Assembly: GCA_965197825.1 (NCBI GenBank)
Contig: CBDANW010000002.1
Coordinates: 2,232,001-2,296,000 of the forward strand
Reading direction: 5' to 3'
From: CBDANW01 sp965197825
GTDB lineage: Bacteria > Acidobacteriota > Vicinamibacteria > Marinacidobacterales > DATDRI01
Length of the DNA: 64,000 nucleotides
Shown here: one piece after another, positions 51,398-59,234 of the stretch
Position numbering within the stretch: position 1 is the stretch's first letter
How the letters are laid out: every line of letters begins with the position of its first letter
Notes under the pieces: generated by a model
What the model was told of the DNA's origin: nothing
What the model saw: only the letters and a program-made list of their open reading frames with translations
Databases searched by the model: none
Position numbers and translations under genes: made by a program

Positions 51398-51695
51398 GGT
51401 GAAAGACTTTACGATGCACGACCCCCCTCATCCAGGCGAGGTCCTGCGTGAGCTCTATTTGGAGCCACTCGGAGTAACGGTGACGGAGGCGGCAAGAAGG
51501 CTAGGTGTAACCCGCAAAACGCTTTCTGAGCTGGTGAACGGCCGCGCTGGAGTGAGTCCGGACATGGCGATTCGAGTCGGGACCGCAACGAAGAGCACTC
51601 CGGAGAGCTGGCTCAATATGCAGATGCATTATGACTTGTGGCAGACTCGGAAGCGGCGAAAAAAGCGAAAAGTGGGACGACTCGACGCGGCCTGA
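51384..51695 (+). CDS. higA: HigA-family antitoxin
   Basis: ATG 51384 (GGGAGG nine bases upstream) gives 103 residues; a shorter start is ATG 51414 (MHDPPHPGEVLREL). The HTH region VTVTEAARRLGVTRKTLSEL with VNGRAGVSPDMAIRVG is the HigA XRE motif, and WLNMQMHYDLWQTR follows. It neutralises HigB and represses the operon. A run of basic residues at the end (RKRRKKRKVGR) is somewhat long. Confidence 0.87.
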   Translation: MTTTKVKDFTMHDPPHPGEVLRELYLEPLGVTVTEAARRLGVTRKTLSELVNGRAGVSPDMAIRVGTATKSTPESWLNMQMHYDLWQTRKRRKKRKVGRLDAA

Positions 51696-51730
51696 TCCAC
51701 GGTTGCAGTACATCCATCGGTAGGTACCCA

Positions 51731-52129
51731 ATGGCACAGAAACTTCCCCAGAAGTACAAAGACATTTTTTCGAAGAAAGCGTTCGTACACCTGGCTACTC
51801 GCATGCCGGATGGAAGCCCCCAAGTAAGTCCGGTGTGGGTCGACCTCGACGGAGATCAGATCGTCGTCAACTCCGCCAAGGGACGATTGAAGGACAGGAA
51901 CATGCGTGCCGATCCGCGTGTCGCCGTCTCGGTGACCGATCCCGATAACCCCTACCGTTCGGTCATGATTCGCGGCCGGGTGGTGAAGATCACCGAAGAC
52001 GGAGCGGATGAGCACATAGACAAGATGGCCAAGAAATACCTGGGACTGGATGAATACCCCAACCGCACGCCAGATGAGGTCAGGGTTCTCTACTACATCG
52101 AGCCGGAGCGCGTTGCGACGATGAACTGA
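51731..52129 (+). CDS. PPOX-class F420/FMN-dependent oxidoreductase
   Basis: ATG 51731 gives 132 residues. FVHLATRMPDGSPQVSPVWV and DGDQIVVNSAKGRLKDRNMR with DPRVAVSVTDPDNPYRSVMI follow the pattern of the PPOX-class F420-dependent enzymes (Rv1155 group). The split-barrel fold binds F420 or FMN and reduces small organics. It is followed after 14 bp by a membrane protein. Confidence 0.8.
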   Translation: MAQKLPQKYKDIFSKKAFVHLATRMPDGSPQVSPVWVDLDGDQIVVNSAKGRLKDRNMRADPRVAVSVTDPDNPYRSVMIRGRVVKITEDGADEHIDKMAKKYLGLDEYPNRTPDEVRVLYYIEPERVATMN

Positions 52130-52143
52130 GCCCGGCGCATGCT

Positions 52144-53436
52144 GTGACGGCAATCCAAAACAAGCACGCGCGGCTCGAAGAACCGTTCATTCTGACCGCA
52201 ATGCTGTCCCTCTTGGGGGGCACGCTATGGATGTGGGCGCGCTATCCTTTGTTTCTCGGCTATTTTTACTCCCCCGAGTTCCTCGCGCTCACTCACGTCA
52301 TTACTTTGGACTTTACCACGTCATTGATGATGGGCGTTCTGCATCGGCTCGCGCCGATGAGTCTCCGCGTGAACCCGCGCTCGGGACCGCTGGCTCGCGT
52401 TCAGTTCGCGCTCTTCTTCGTGGGTGCCTCGGGTATGGTCTTTCACTTTTGGATCGGGGAATGGAGCGGCACGGCTTGGGCGACATTGTTGGTTCTCGCT
52501 GCCGCGCTCGTTCAACTCTATAACTTCTCCGCGGTTTTTCGGTGCGCCCGCGACGGAAACTGGATCGCACGCTATGCGGTCACCGCCATGGTTTACCTAG
52601 TCCTGGCCGCCACGTTGGGGGCGCTCCTTGGCTTCAACAAATCTCTGGCGAGCGAAACGAGTCTTCTCCCGGGTCGTTTCGCTTCCAATCTCTTCGCTCA
52701 TGTCCACTTGGCCGGTGTCGGCTGGGTCACCACCATGATATTCGGGTTTCAGCTAACGCTGGTGCCTACCACACGCGGCCGGGACAACCTCTTGCCGATC
52801 CGCTTCTGGCTCCTGCAGGCGGGAACGCTGGGATTGGCTGGTACGCTTCTGGCCGACCTCCCCTGGCAGGCTCCCTTTGCAGCACTGCTACTCGTGGCCG
52901 TTGTTTGGCAGGCGTGGGGGCCGGTCCGGGCGTTCGTGACCGGCCGGGCGAGAGAGTGGGAAGTCGTGCCGCTCGTCATCTTGGTTGGCGCCGCGGTGGC
53001 AGGAATGCTTCTCGCCTCGGGAATTCCCGCACCGGAGAACCCGCTGCGAATGCGCGTGCAGCTCGCCTATGGCTACGCGGGTTTTCTCGGTTGGATCGTT
53101 CTCACCATCACTACCATGGCTTTCAAGCTCTTCCCGATCTGGGTTTGGCAAGAGCGTTTTCTGAGTGATTTCGGAAAAGCCCCGGTCCCGGGTATGAAGT
53201 CCCTCTACAACCATCGTCTCCGCACGCTTTCTAACATCTTGCTGACGACGGGCGTTGTGGCGACCGTTTTAGGAATCCTTGCCGTGCGCGGCGAGATACT
53301 CGTCGTTTCTCTGGGGCTGGTATTTGGAGGGGTGGTCTGTTTCGTCGTGAATTTCTTCTTGATGGCCAGATGGGCTTTGCTGGGAACGGAGTACCGCCGT
53401 CTGACCAACTCCCGTCGGAGCAACCACCTAGTTTGA
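52144..53436 (+). CDS. Polytopic membrane protein with histidines like haem-copper oxidase subunit I
   Basis: The 430-residue protein (GTG start) has about twelve hydrophobic segments. Conserved-looking histidines sit in LTHVITLDFTTSLMMGVLHR and NLFAHVHLAGVGWVTTMIFG; the latter resembles the HxHLxxxGW helix of cbb3/NnrS-type proteins. No haem-copper centre with all ligands is present, so it may be a NnrS-like or oxidase-derived protein. No other oxidase subunits are nearby. Confidence 0.6.
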   Translation: MTAIQNKHARLEEPFILTAMLSLLGGTLWMWARYPLFLGYFYSPEFLALTHVITLDFTTSLMMGVLHRLAPMSLRVNPRSGPLARVQFALFFVGASGMVFHFWIGEWSGTAWATLLVLAAALVQLYNFSAVFRCARDGNWIARYAVTAMVYLVLAATLGALLGFNKSLASETSLLPGRFASNLFAHVHLAGVGWVTTMIFGFQLTLVPTTRGRDNLLPIRFWLLQAGTLGLAGTLLADLPWQAPFAALLLVAVVWQAWGPVRAFVTGRAREWEVVPLVILVGAAVAGMLLASGIPAPENPLRMRVQLAYGYAGFLGWIVLTITTMAFKLFPIWVWQERFLSDFGKAPVPGMKSLYNHRLRTLSNILLTTGVVATVLGILAVRGEILVVSLGLVFGGVVCFVVNFFLMARWALLGTEYRRLTNSRRSNHLV

Positions 53437-53501
53437 CGGCCAACAGGGACTGCGGACCCGTCTGGCTCGCTCCCTTCAAAGCAACGACCTAGTTTGACGG
53501 C
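53419..53501. repeat. Short direct repeat pair of about 22 bp
   Basis: AGCAACCACCTAGTTTGACG (53419-53438) and AGCAACGACCTAGTTTGACG (53480-53499) match but for one base and continue GC. They are 61 bp apart. The first copy contains the stop codon of the preceding gene. It looks like a small duplication at the 3' end of the gene. Confidence 0.6.
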
Positions 53502-53522
53502 TAGCGGCGCTTATGTCGGCGC

Positions 53523-53556
53523 GCAGGGTGCCGCTCGCTTTTTTTCGGCACCCTGC
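53523..53556. terminator. 11-bp perfect inverted repeat between convergent genes
   Basis: GCAGGGTGCCG (53523-53533) and CGGCACCCTGC (53546-53556) are exact complements around a 12-base T-rich loop. It lies between the membrane protein and the SDR, which converge, so a bidirectional terminator is the natural reading; the T tract is in the loop rather than after the stem. Confidence 0.55.
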
Positions 53557-53564
53557 TAGCTGCT

Positions 53565-54272
53565 CTAGCCGAACATATCGATGGCCGATCCGTTCATGGC
53601 GTCCGGCGCTTCCGTGCCGAGGTAGAGCAGAAGCGAGGCGACGGCCTCGGGGGTCATATCGGGTTTGGCGCCCGGCAGGCCCTTGGCGAGCATCTCCGTA
53701 TCGACCGATCCCGGGCAGACCGCCATGACCTGAATGTTGTGCGGCGCCACCTCTTCCGCGGCGGCCTTGGTGAAGCCGATCAAGCCCCACTTCGAGGCGC
53801 AGTAGGAGGCGAGCCGGGGTGTGCCGAGTCGGCCGGAGATTGAAGACACGTTCAGAATCCTTCCCCGCCGGCGATCGATCATCTGAGGCAGCACCGCACG
53901 CGTGCACAAGAAAGCGCCCTTCAAGTTGACGTCCAACACGCGATCCCACGACTCGTCGCTAGTCGCAACGATTGGATTTGGTTCCACGACGCCGGCGTTG
54001 TTCACCAAAAGGTCGATGTCGCCCAGGGTCCTCTCGGTTTCCTCGACGAGCTTCTTAACTTCCGCGGTGGCAGAGACATCGGTAGGCAGAGCGAGCGCGC
54101 GACCGCCCATTTGTTCGATCTGAGCCTCTACCACCATCAGGTCCGCTGGCCCTCGCGAGGCAAGAGCGACCGCGATGCCGTGCCGCGCAAAGGCGAGAGC
54201 GGTGGCACGACCGATGCCTCGGCCGGCACCGGACACGATCGCGACGCGGGGGTGAAACGTCGCCTCAGCCAT
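53565..54272 (-). CDS. Short-chain dehydrogenase/reductase
   Basis: ATG 54272 gives MAEATFHPRVAIVSGAGRGI (235 residues). The cofactor motif is SGAGRGIGRATALAFA, then LVNNAGVVEPNPIV, the catalytic serine region ILNVSSISG and YCASK with the catalytic Tyr and Lys. NADP preference is suggested by RHGIAVALASRG. It overlaps folE by 8 bp and follows queD, so a role in pterin reduction, like sepiapterin or dihydropteridine reductase, is the best contextual guess; FabG-like activity is the alternative. Confidence 0.82.
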   Translation of the reverse strand: MAEATFHPRVAIVSGAGRGIGRATALAFARHGIAVALASRGPADLMVVEAQIEQMGGRALALPTDVSATAEVKKLVEETERTLGDIDLLVNNAGVVEPNPIVATSDESWDRVLDVNLKGAFLCTRAVLPQMIDRRRGRILNVSSISGRLGTPRLASYCASKWGLIGFTKAAAEEVAPHNIQVMAVCPGSVDTEMLAKGLPGAKPDMTPEAVASLLLYLGTEAPDAMNGSAIDMFG

Positions 54273-54921
54273 TCCCTTGCTCAAGATTGCCAACGCTCCG
54301 GAGGAACTCGCTGCGCAAGTCCGCTCTGGATTCGAATGCTCCGGCAAAGTGGCTAGTCACGATTCGGGTGCCCAGCCGTTTGACTCCGCGGAGAGTCATG
54401 CAGGTTTGCTCACTCTCGAGCAGCGTGGCCGCGCCCCTGACTTTGAGATGAGTCATCAGCGCCTCCGCCACCTGCTTGGTGACGGTCTCCTGAACCTCCA
54501 GCCGGTGGGCGAAACAATCGAGCAGCCGAACCAAGCCGGAGAAGGGGACGAGCTTGCCGTCGGGGAGATAGCCGATGTGTGCCCGGCCTTGAAGCGGAAG
54601 CAAGTGGTGAGGGCAGAGCCCGTGGAAGGGAATGTCTTTGGCCAGGACCAACCCCGACGAGCTTTCGCCGGGCTCTCCGTCCGCGTCGAAACTGTCTTGC
54701 AGTATGAGAGATGGGTCGGCGTTGTAGCCGTCCAAGAACTCTTGACTCCATGACTGAGCCACACGCTCCGGCGTGTCGAGGAGCTGGGGCTGGCTGACGT
54801 CGATGCCCGCAGTCTCGAGGAAGCTTCGTATCGCGGTGGCCATGGAGCGCTCGTCGGGCGTGCGAGCGGGTCGACCTCGTTTTCTGCTCGACTTAGCTCG
54901 CGGACTCTTCCGCTTTGGCAT
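54265..54921 (-). CDS. folE: GTP cyclohydrolase I
   Basis: A 218-residue protein that makes dihydroneopterin triphosphate from GTP. The zinc-site strand FHGLCPHHLLPLQGRAHIGY carries the Cys and one His; GKLVPFSGLVRLLDCFAHRL and QETVTKQVAEALMTHLKVRG continue, and VVLESEQ-type is present as ATLLESEQTCMTLRGV with a second Cys ligand in EQTC. N-terminal about 25 residues are basic and variable. It overlaps queD upstream by 29 bp and SDR downstream by 8 bp. Confidence 0.93.
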   Translation of the reverse strand: MPKRKSPRAKSSRKRGRPARTPDERSMATAIRSFLETAGIDVSQPQLLDTPERVAQSWSQEFLDGYNADPSLILQDSFDADGEPGESSSGLVLAKDIPFHGLCPHHLLPLQGRAHIGYLPDGKLVPFSGLVRLLDCFAHRLEVQETVTKQVAEALMTHLKVRGAATLLESEQTCMTLRGVKRLGTRIVTSHFAGAFESRADLRSEFLRSVGNLEQGNG

Positions 54922-55270
54922 CGGAGTCTCCCCGGTAGATGACGCCGCAATCTGGCGTCTCGAAGAGTTGCAATTCAGTCAACCCCGGCAGCGCGGCTTG
55001 CAGCCGCTGCCATATCCAGACGACCACGTTCTCCGCGGTCGGGTTGTCGACCACCAGATTCAGGTCGTTGTGATCGATGGTCTGGAGAACGTGCTCTTGA
55101 ACCAAGCGCTTGATGACCAGAAAGTCGGTCGTCAAGCCGGTCGCCGGGTCCACGCGACCCTCCACGACGACACGCAGGCGGTAGTTGTGTCCATGGGTGT
55201 GGCGACAGGGACCGTCATAATGCGGAAGTCGGTGGGCGGCGTTGAAGTCGAAGTCCAAGCGAAGCTGCAA
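54893..55270 (-). CDS. queD: 6-pyruvoyltetrahydropterin synthase / QueD family protein
   Basis: TTG 55270 gives MQLRLDFDFNAAHRLPHYDG with GAGGGAGG about 10 nt upstream; no ATG fits better. The active-site CRHTHGHNYRL is the CxxxHGH motif with the catalytic Cys and zinc His ligands; TTDFLVIKRLVQEHV and DHNDLNLVVDNPTAENVVVW follow. The family makes 6-carboxy- or 6-pyruvoyl-tetrahydropterin from the FolE product. First gene of the operon queD-folE-SDR. A queuosine (QueD) or tetrahydrobiopterin-like role are both open. Confidence 0.88.
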   Translation of the reverse strand: MQLRLDFDFNAAHRLPHYDGPCRHTHGHNYRLRVVVEGRVDPATGLTTDFLVIKRLVQEHVLQTIDHNDLNLVVDNPTAENVVVWIWQRLQAALPGLTELQLFETPDCGVIYRGDSDAKAEESAS

Positions 55271-55292
55271 GGTTGTGGGTCCTCCCTCGGCC

Positions 55293-55338
55293 TAGTGCCC
55301 TGTATCAGTGGGTGACGAATTAATGATACAGGGCACTA
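55293..55338. repeat. MITE-like element E3, internally deleted derivative of E2
   Basis: CCTAGTGCCCTGTATCA (55291-55307) and its exact reverse complement (55324-55340) surround 16 bp. Read on the reverse strand, the sequence after the first repeat (ATTCGTCACC) matches the left interior of E2 (GTTCGTCACC at 36298-36307), then jumps to the right end, so about 115 bp are missing relative to E2. It lies 20 bp upstream of the queD start, in its promoter region. Confidence 0.75.
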
Positions 55339-55340
55339 GG

Positions 55341-55827
55341 CAGTTTAACGCGTTTTGAGCGTGGAGACGCAGACGGACGCCGGATGCGTCCTTATCTGTC
55401 CAAAAGTTCTCAGGCGGGAGCCGATCCGAAATATGTAGAACGACCGTCTATTTCGGATCGGGGTTCGTAGCAGTAACCAAGAGATCTATTCAAATCTGTT
55501 CAAAAAGGCGACTTAGCAGGTTCAGGGGGCAGGTGAAAAGAAAGAATCCCAAATCGAGGGAGGGGCCGGAAGGAAAACTCGTCCTATATGAGCAGGAACT
55601 TCAGAACCAGTCCCGTTCACATGAGCGGCTGGCGGGTGGTCTTCGCGTCTCGGGCAACCAAGCCTTGCAAAAGCCAAGCAGGCCAAAGGGATTTCGCGGC
55701 TGCGGAGAGTCGTCGAGTTGGAGAAGGAGGTGATGCGGTAAGTTGAGTTCTTAGAAAGGAGTGCACGCTCAAGACGAAGGGCAGGTATGGTGTCGTGGGC
55801 GTTCGTCATCGAGGACCAAACTGGAAC
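55341..55827. other. 487-bp intergenic region with 13-bp inverted repeat
   Basis: No gene is convincing; frames at 55522-55809 and 55533-55733 lack family features. CCGATCCGAAATA (55422-55434) and TATTTCGGATCGG (55450-55462) are perfect complements with a 15-base spacer, which could be an operator or stem-loop. AGGAGGTGATGCGG near 55726 resembles a ribosome site before an ATG that opens no convincing frame. Confidence 0.5.
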
Positions 55828-56895
55828 CTAGTGGACTGTAACAACTGAACGTTTAGTGGTTTTAATGCGTCGTGACGGATCGTTGTAGGTCCACTTCACG
55901 GGCTTGGGGTCTTCGTTGTACTTGCGAATGTAGCGCATAATCTTGCGGGTCAGGTCGTGGGTTGACGTGAACACGCCTCGATGGATCAGGGCACGCTCGA
56001 TCTTGGAGAACCAGAGTTCGATTTTGTTCAGCCAGGAGGAATATGTGGGTGTGAAGTGGAGTCGGACTTTTGGGTTGGCCTCGAGGAACTGTGCGACCTT
56101 GGCGGTCTTGTGAGCCGACAGATTGTCGAGGATGACATGTATTTCGCGCTTTCGCTTTTGGCTCGCAACCAGCTGCTCCAAGAAGGCGACGAACTCCTGG
56201 CTGGTATGGCGGCGGACAGTCTTGCCCAAAACCACCCCCGTCTTCGTGTCGAAGGCGGCGTAGAGAGAAAGCGTTCCATGCCGGACGTACTCGAAACCGT
56301 GTCGCTCGGCCCGCCCGGGAGACAACGGCAAGATCGGGTCCCGTCGATCCAGGGCTTGGATCGCCGTTTTCTCATCAATACAAAACACCGCAGCGTGCTG
56401 AGGTGGATTCATATATAGACCGATGATATCCGCTGCCTTCGTCTCGAAATCCGGATCGTTGGAGGCCTTGTAATGCTCAATTCGGTGTGGCTGGAGACCA
56501 TGCTTTTTCCAAGTGCGAGCCACCATCATGTGATGGATTCCCAGCTTCTTCGCAAGTCGACGCGTGCTCCAGTGAGTCGAGCCGTCGGTCGGTTTTTTCT
56601 GCGTCCACGAAAGAATCCGTGCTTCCATCCGAGGCGTGAGCACTTGAATCGGACGCCCCTCGTGACGCGCGTACAGACCTGCCAGACGCTCCTCCAAGAA
56701 TCGGCGTTTCCACTTGCTGATAAAAGGCGCCGTGCAGCCCACCGTCTGCTGCACCTGCGTATAGCTTGCACCGTCTGCCAGCAAGAGCAACATCCGAGCG
56801 ATCCGCGCGTCATCCGCTCGACCGCTACGGCTCGAAACTCGTTTGCCAAGCTCCCTATGTTCCGCTTGAGTCAACACAACGGCTCTCCCTCGCAT
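55828..56895 (-). CDS. IS630-family transposase
   Basis: ATG 56895 gives MRGRAVVLTQAEHRELGKRV (355 residues). An HTH (GASYTQVQQTVGCTAPFISK) is N-terminal. The DDE triad lies in FCIDEKTAIQALDRR (Asp), VILDNLSAHKTAKVAQFL (Asp) and YSSWLNKIELWFSKIERAL (Glu). The coding frame runs to the very end of the element; the stop codon TAG is completed by the flanking TA and one G, so it is partly outside the IS. Such a design can depend on the insertion site. Confidence 0.92.
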   Translation of the reverse strand: MRGRAVVLTQAEHRELGKRVSSRSGRADDARIARMLLLLADGASYTQVQQTVGCTAPFISKWKRRFLEERLAGLYARHEGRPIQVLTPRMEARILSWTQKKPTDGSTHWSTRRLAKKLGIHHMMVARTWKKHGLQPHRIEHYKASNDPDFETKAADIIGLYMNPPQHAAVFCIDEKTAIQALDRRDPILPLSPGRAERHGFEYVRHGTLSLYAAFDTKTGVVLGKTVRRHTSQEFVAFLEQLVASQKRKREIHVILDNLSAHKTAKVAQFLEANPKVRLHFTPTYSSWLNKIELWFSKIERALIHRGVFTSTHDLTRKIMRYIRKYNEDPKPVKWTYNDPSRRIKTTKRSVVTVH

Positions 56896-56937
56896 GAGAG
56901 AGATATTACAACTAAACACTTAAATGTTACAGTCCGC
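55831..56937 (-). mobile_element. Complete IS630-family insertion sequence
   Basis: A 1107-bp element. The left end GTGGACTGTAACA and right end (reversed) GCGGACTGTAACA are the terminal inverted repeats, each adjoining TA (55829-55830 and 56938-56939), the target duplication of IS630/Tc1-mariner elements. It holds one transposase. The element has uninterrupted flanks and no accessory genes. Confidence 0.92.
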
Positions 56938-57088
56938 TAGTTGAAGGTACGTATTTGTACGGTGAGCTCCACCGGAACTGACGCCGGCGGAGAGGACGGC
57001 TCTGGCTCTAGCACACGCTGGAGTGCAACCATCTTCTGTGAAGCAGGAACCGGGCGTGATCAGTTTTGATCACGTTCTGGAGAGCGGG

Positions 57089-57601
57089 TTAGATGCCAAT
57101 GACTTGCGCGTTGAGCACTCGCTCCCGCGGTCCATCGAGCTCCGCAAACAAGATGCTCTGCCACTTACCCAGAAGGATAGCTCCTTCCACGATGGGCACG
57201 GTCAGATTGTGTCCGAGAAGCATGGCTCTGAGATGGGAATCCGCGTTCTTACGGTCACAGTCGGAGCAATCCTCGCAGTTGTGGAGGTATCCATGCTCCT
57301 TGTTGACGAACCGGTCGAGAAAAGTCTTGACGTCTGCCATGAGCGCGGCCTGGAACTCGTTGATGAACACCGCGGTCGTGGTGTGCAGCGTCGATACGAC
57401 GAGGAAGCCGGCCTTGACCCCGGAGGCCCGGACCAGGTCGCGAACACGATCGGTGACGTTGTAGAGCTCCACGCGACTGTCGGTAACCACTTGCAACGTA
57501 CGTGAAAAGATCTTGAGCCCGTTCTCTGTTTTCTCTAGGTTCACTGCCACTTTCTCTACCTTCACTGCCACGCTGGCGCGCTGGGCCGCCCTACCGTTCA
57601 T
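57089..57601 (-). CDS. YjbQ/UPF0047 family protein with extra cysteines
   Basis: A 170-residue protein, ATG 57601. UPF0047 landmarks: GFLVVSTLHTTTAVFINEFQ, NADSHLRAMLLGHNLTVPIV, LGKWQSILFAELDGPRERV. The region before the last His-rich part reads NCEDCSDCDRKNADSH, with three cysteines added, possibly a metal site. E. coli YjbQ shows thiamine-phosphate synthase side activity, but its main role is unclear. Standalone gene between IS630 and glcD. Confidence 0.83.
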   Translation of the reverse strand: MNGRAAQRASVAVKVEKVAVNLEKTENGLKIFSRTLQVVTDSRVELYNVTDRVRDLVRASGVKAGFLVVSTLHTTTAVFINEFQAALMADVKTFLDRFVNKEHGYLHNCEDCSDCDRKNADSHLRAMLLGHNLTVPIVEGAILLGKWQSILFAELDGPRERVLNAQVIGI

Positions 57602-57785
57602 GCGTTCACTCCTTGTCTTTGAGTGTTACAGGCCAAGTCAAGCTATCAACTTTAGTACATGAAATCGGGGTTTGCAACCCGCCCCGGCTGGTCTGGGTCG
57701 CGGGCCCGGGCACCCGCTGGCAGCACCCCTGGGACGATGTCGAGTCCTTGCGGGCCTGACGAACGGCGTGCTAGCGTGCCCCACC

Positions 57786-59234
57786 ATGGCACTTAAGCTC
57801 GACAAGAGGGTCCTGAAGAAGCTCGAGGAGGTCGTCGGGACCGAGGGCCTCTTGGTTCGCCCGGAGCACGTGTTGGTCTACGAATGCGATGGGACCACCG
57901 CTTTCAAGAGTCCCCCGGACGCGGTGGTGCTTCCCAGCTCGACGGACCAGGTGTCTCGGGTGGTGCGAATCTGCGCCGACTCCAAGATTCCTTTCGTGGG
58001 AAGAGGTGCGGGAACCGGACTTTCGGGCGGAGCGATTCCGAGCGAAGGCGGCGTGGTCGTGGCGATGAACCGAATGAACCATATCCTCTCGGTGGACCCC
58101 GTGAACAGGACCGCTCGCGTCGAGACCGGGATCATCAACCTGGAGATTTCCCGTGGCGTCGCCGAGCATGGGCTTTACTTCGCTCCGGATCCCTCTAGCC
58201 AATCTTCCTGCACGGTGGGCGGAAACATTGCGGAAAACGCAGGCGGCCCGCATTGTTTCAAGTATGGCCCGACGACCGCTCACATCCTTTCGCTGACGGT
58301 CGTGCTGCCCACGGGGGATATCGTCGACTTGGGGCAGCGGCGAGAAAGCGTCGGCTACGACTTGGTCGGCCTCTTCATCGGCTCCGAGGGGACATTCGGT
58401 ATTGCGACCGCGGCCGACGTACGACTACTCCCCCTGCCCGAGGCAGTCAAGACTTGCCTCGCCACGTTTCCCAGCATGGTGGAGGCATGCGAGGCGGTTT
58501 CCGACATCGTCGCCCTCGGGATCATCCCCGCCGCAGTAGAAATGATGGATCGGGCCACCATCGAGGTCGTGGAGGCAGGGGCGAGCGCGGGCGGGTATCC
58601 CAAGGACGTGGAAGCGGTACTCCTCGTCGAGTTCGACGGCGCTCCAGCCGGGCTCGCTCGGTTGGAGAGAGAGGTCGGTGGGATCTGCCGTCGGCGGGGC
58701 GCGGGGGCGTTCGTCGCGGCGCGCGATACCGAGGAGCGCGAGAAGTTATGGAGGGGAAGGAAGGCCGCCTTCGGAGCGATGGGACGCTTGTCGACCGATC
58801 TTTACGTGCAGGACGGCGTCGTACCGCGCACTCGGTTGCCGGAGGTGCTCGCCAAGGTGGACGAGATAGGTCGCAAGCACGGCATTCGTGTCGCGAACGT
58901 CTTCCATGCCGGAGACGGCAACCTTCATCCCTGCATTTCTTATGATGGTCGTGACGTAGACGAAAAACGGAGGGTTCTCGAAGCGGGCAGTGAGATCTTG
59001 AAGCTTTGCGTTTCGGTAGGAGGTGCCATTAGTGGTGAGCACGGCGTGGGAACGGAAAAATCCGATTACATGAGCCTTTGTTTTTCCGAGTCGGATCTCG
59101 CGCTGATGCGATCGATACGCGAAGTCTGGGATCCAGACGGACTTTGCAACCCCGGCAAAGTGTTTCCAACCGGTCAAGGATGCGGTGAGAAAGGCCTGGG
59201 AAGCGTGGCTTCGGGCGGGGGAGCGTGGATATGA
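57786..59234 (+). CDS. glcD: Glycolate oxidase subunit GlcD
   Basis: ATG 57786 gives MALKLDKRVLKKLEEVVGTE (482 residues); longer starts upstream lack conservation. An FAD-binding PCMH domain carries VGRGAGTGLSGGAIPSEGGV and CTVGGNIAENAGGPHCFKYG; the C-terminal half has NVFHAGDGNLHPCISYD and GGAISGEHGVGTEKSDYMSL, as in GlcD/DLD enzymes. It oxidises glycolate or another 2-hydroxyacid at the membrane. Its stop overlaps glcE by 4 bp (ATGA). Confidence 0.92.
   Translation: MALKLDKRVLKKLEEVVGTEGLLVRPEHVLVYECDGTTAFKSPPDAVVLPSSTDQVSRVVRICADSKIPFVGRGAGTGLSGGAIPSEGGVVVAMNRMNHILSVDPVNRTARVETGIINLEISRGVAEHGLYFAPDPSSQSSCTVGGNIAENAGGPHCFKYGPTTAHILSLTVVLPTGDIVDLGQRRESVGYDLVGLFIGSEGTFGIATAADVRLLPLPEAVKTCLATFPSMVEACEAVSDIVALGIIPAAVEMMDRATIEVVEAGASAGGYPKDVEAVLLVEFDGAPAGLARLEREVGGICRRRGAGAFVAARDTEEREKLWRGRKAAFGAMGRLSTDLYVQDGVVPRTRLPEVLAKVDEIGRKHGIRVANVFHAGDGNLHPCISYDGRDVDEKRRVLEAGSEILKLCVSVGGAISGEHGVGTEKSDYMSLCFSESDLALMRSIREVWDPDGLCNPGKVFPTGQGCGEKGLGSVASGGGAWI

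Noticed and set aside
55522..55809. 95-codon frame upstream of the IS630
   Set aside because: No recognisable features and located in a repeat-bearing intergenic stretch.
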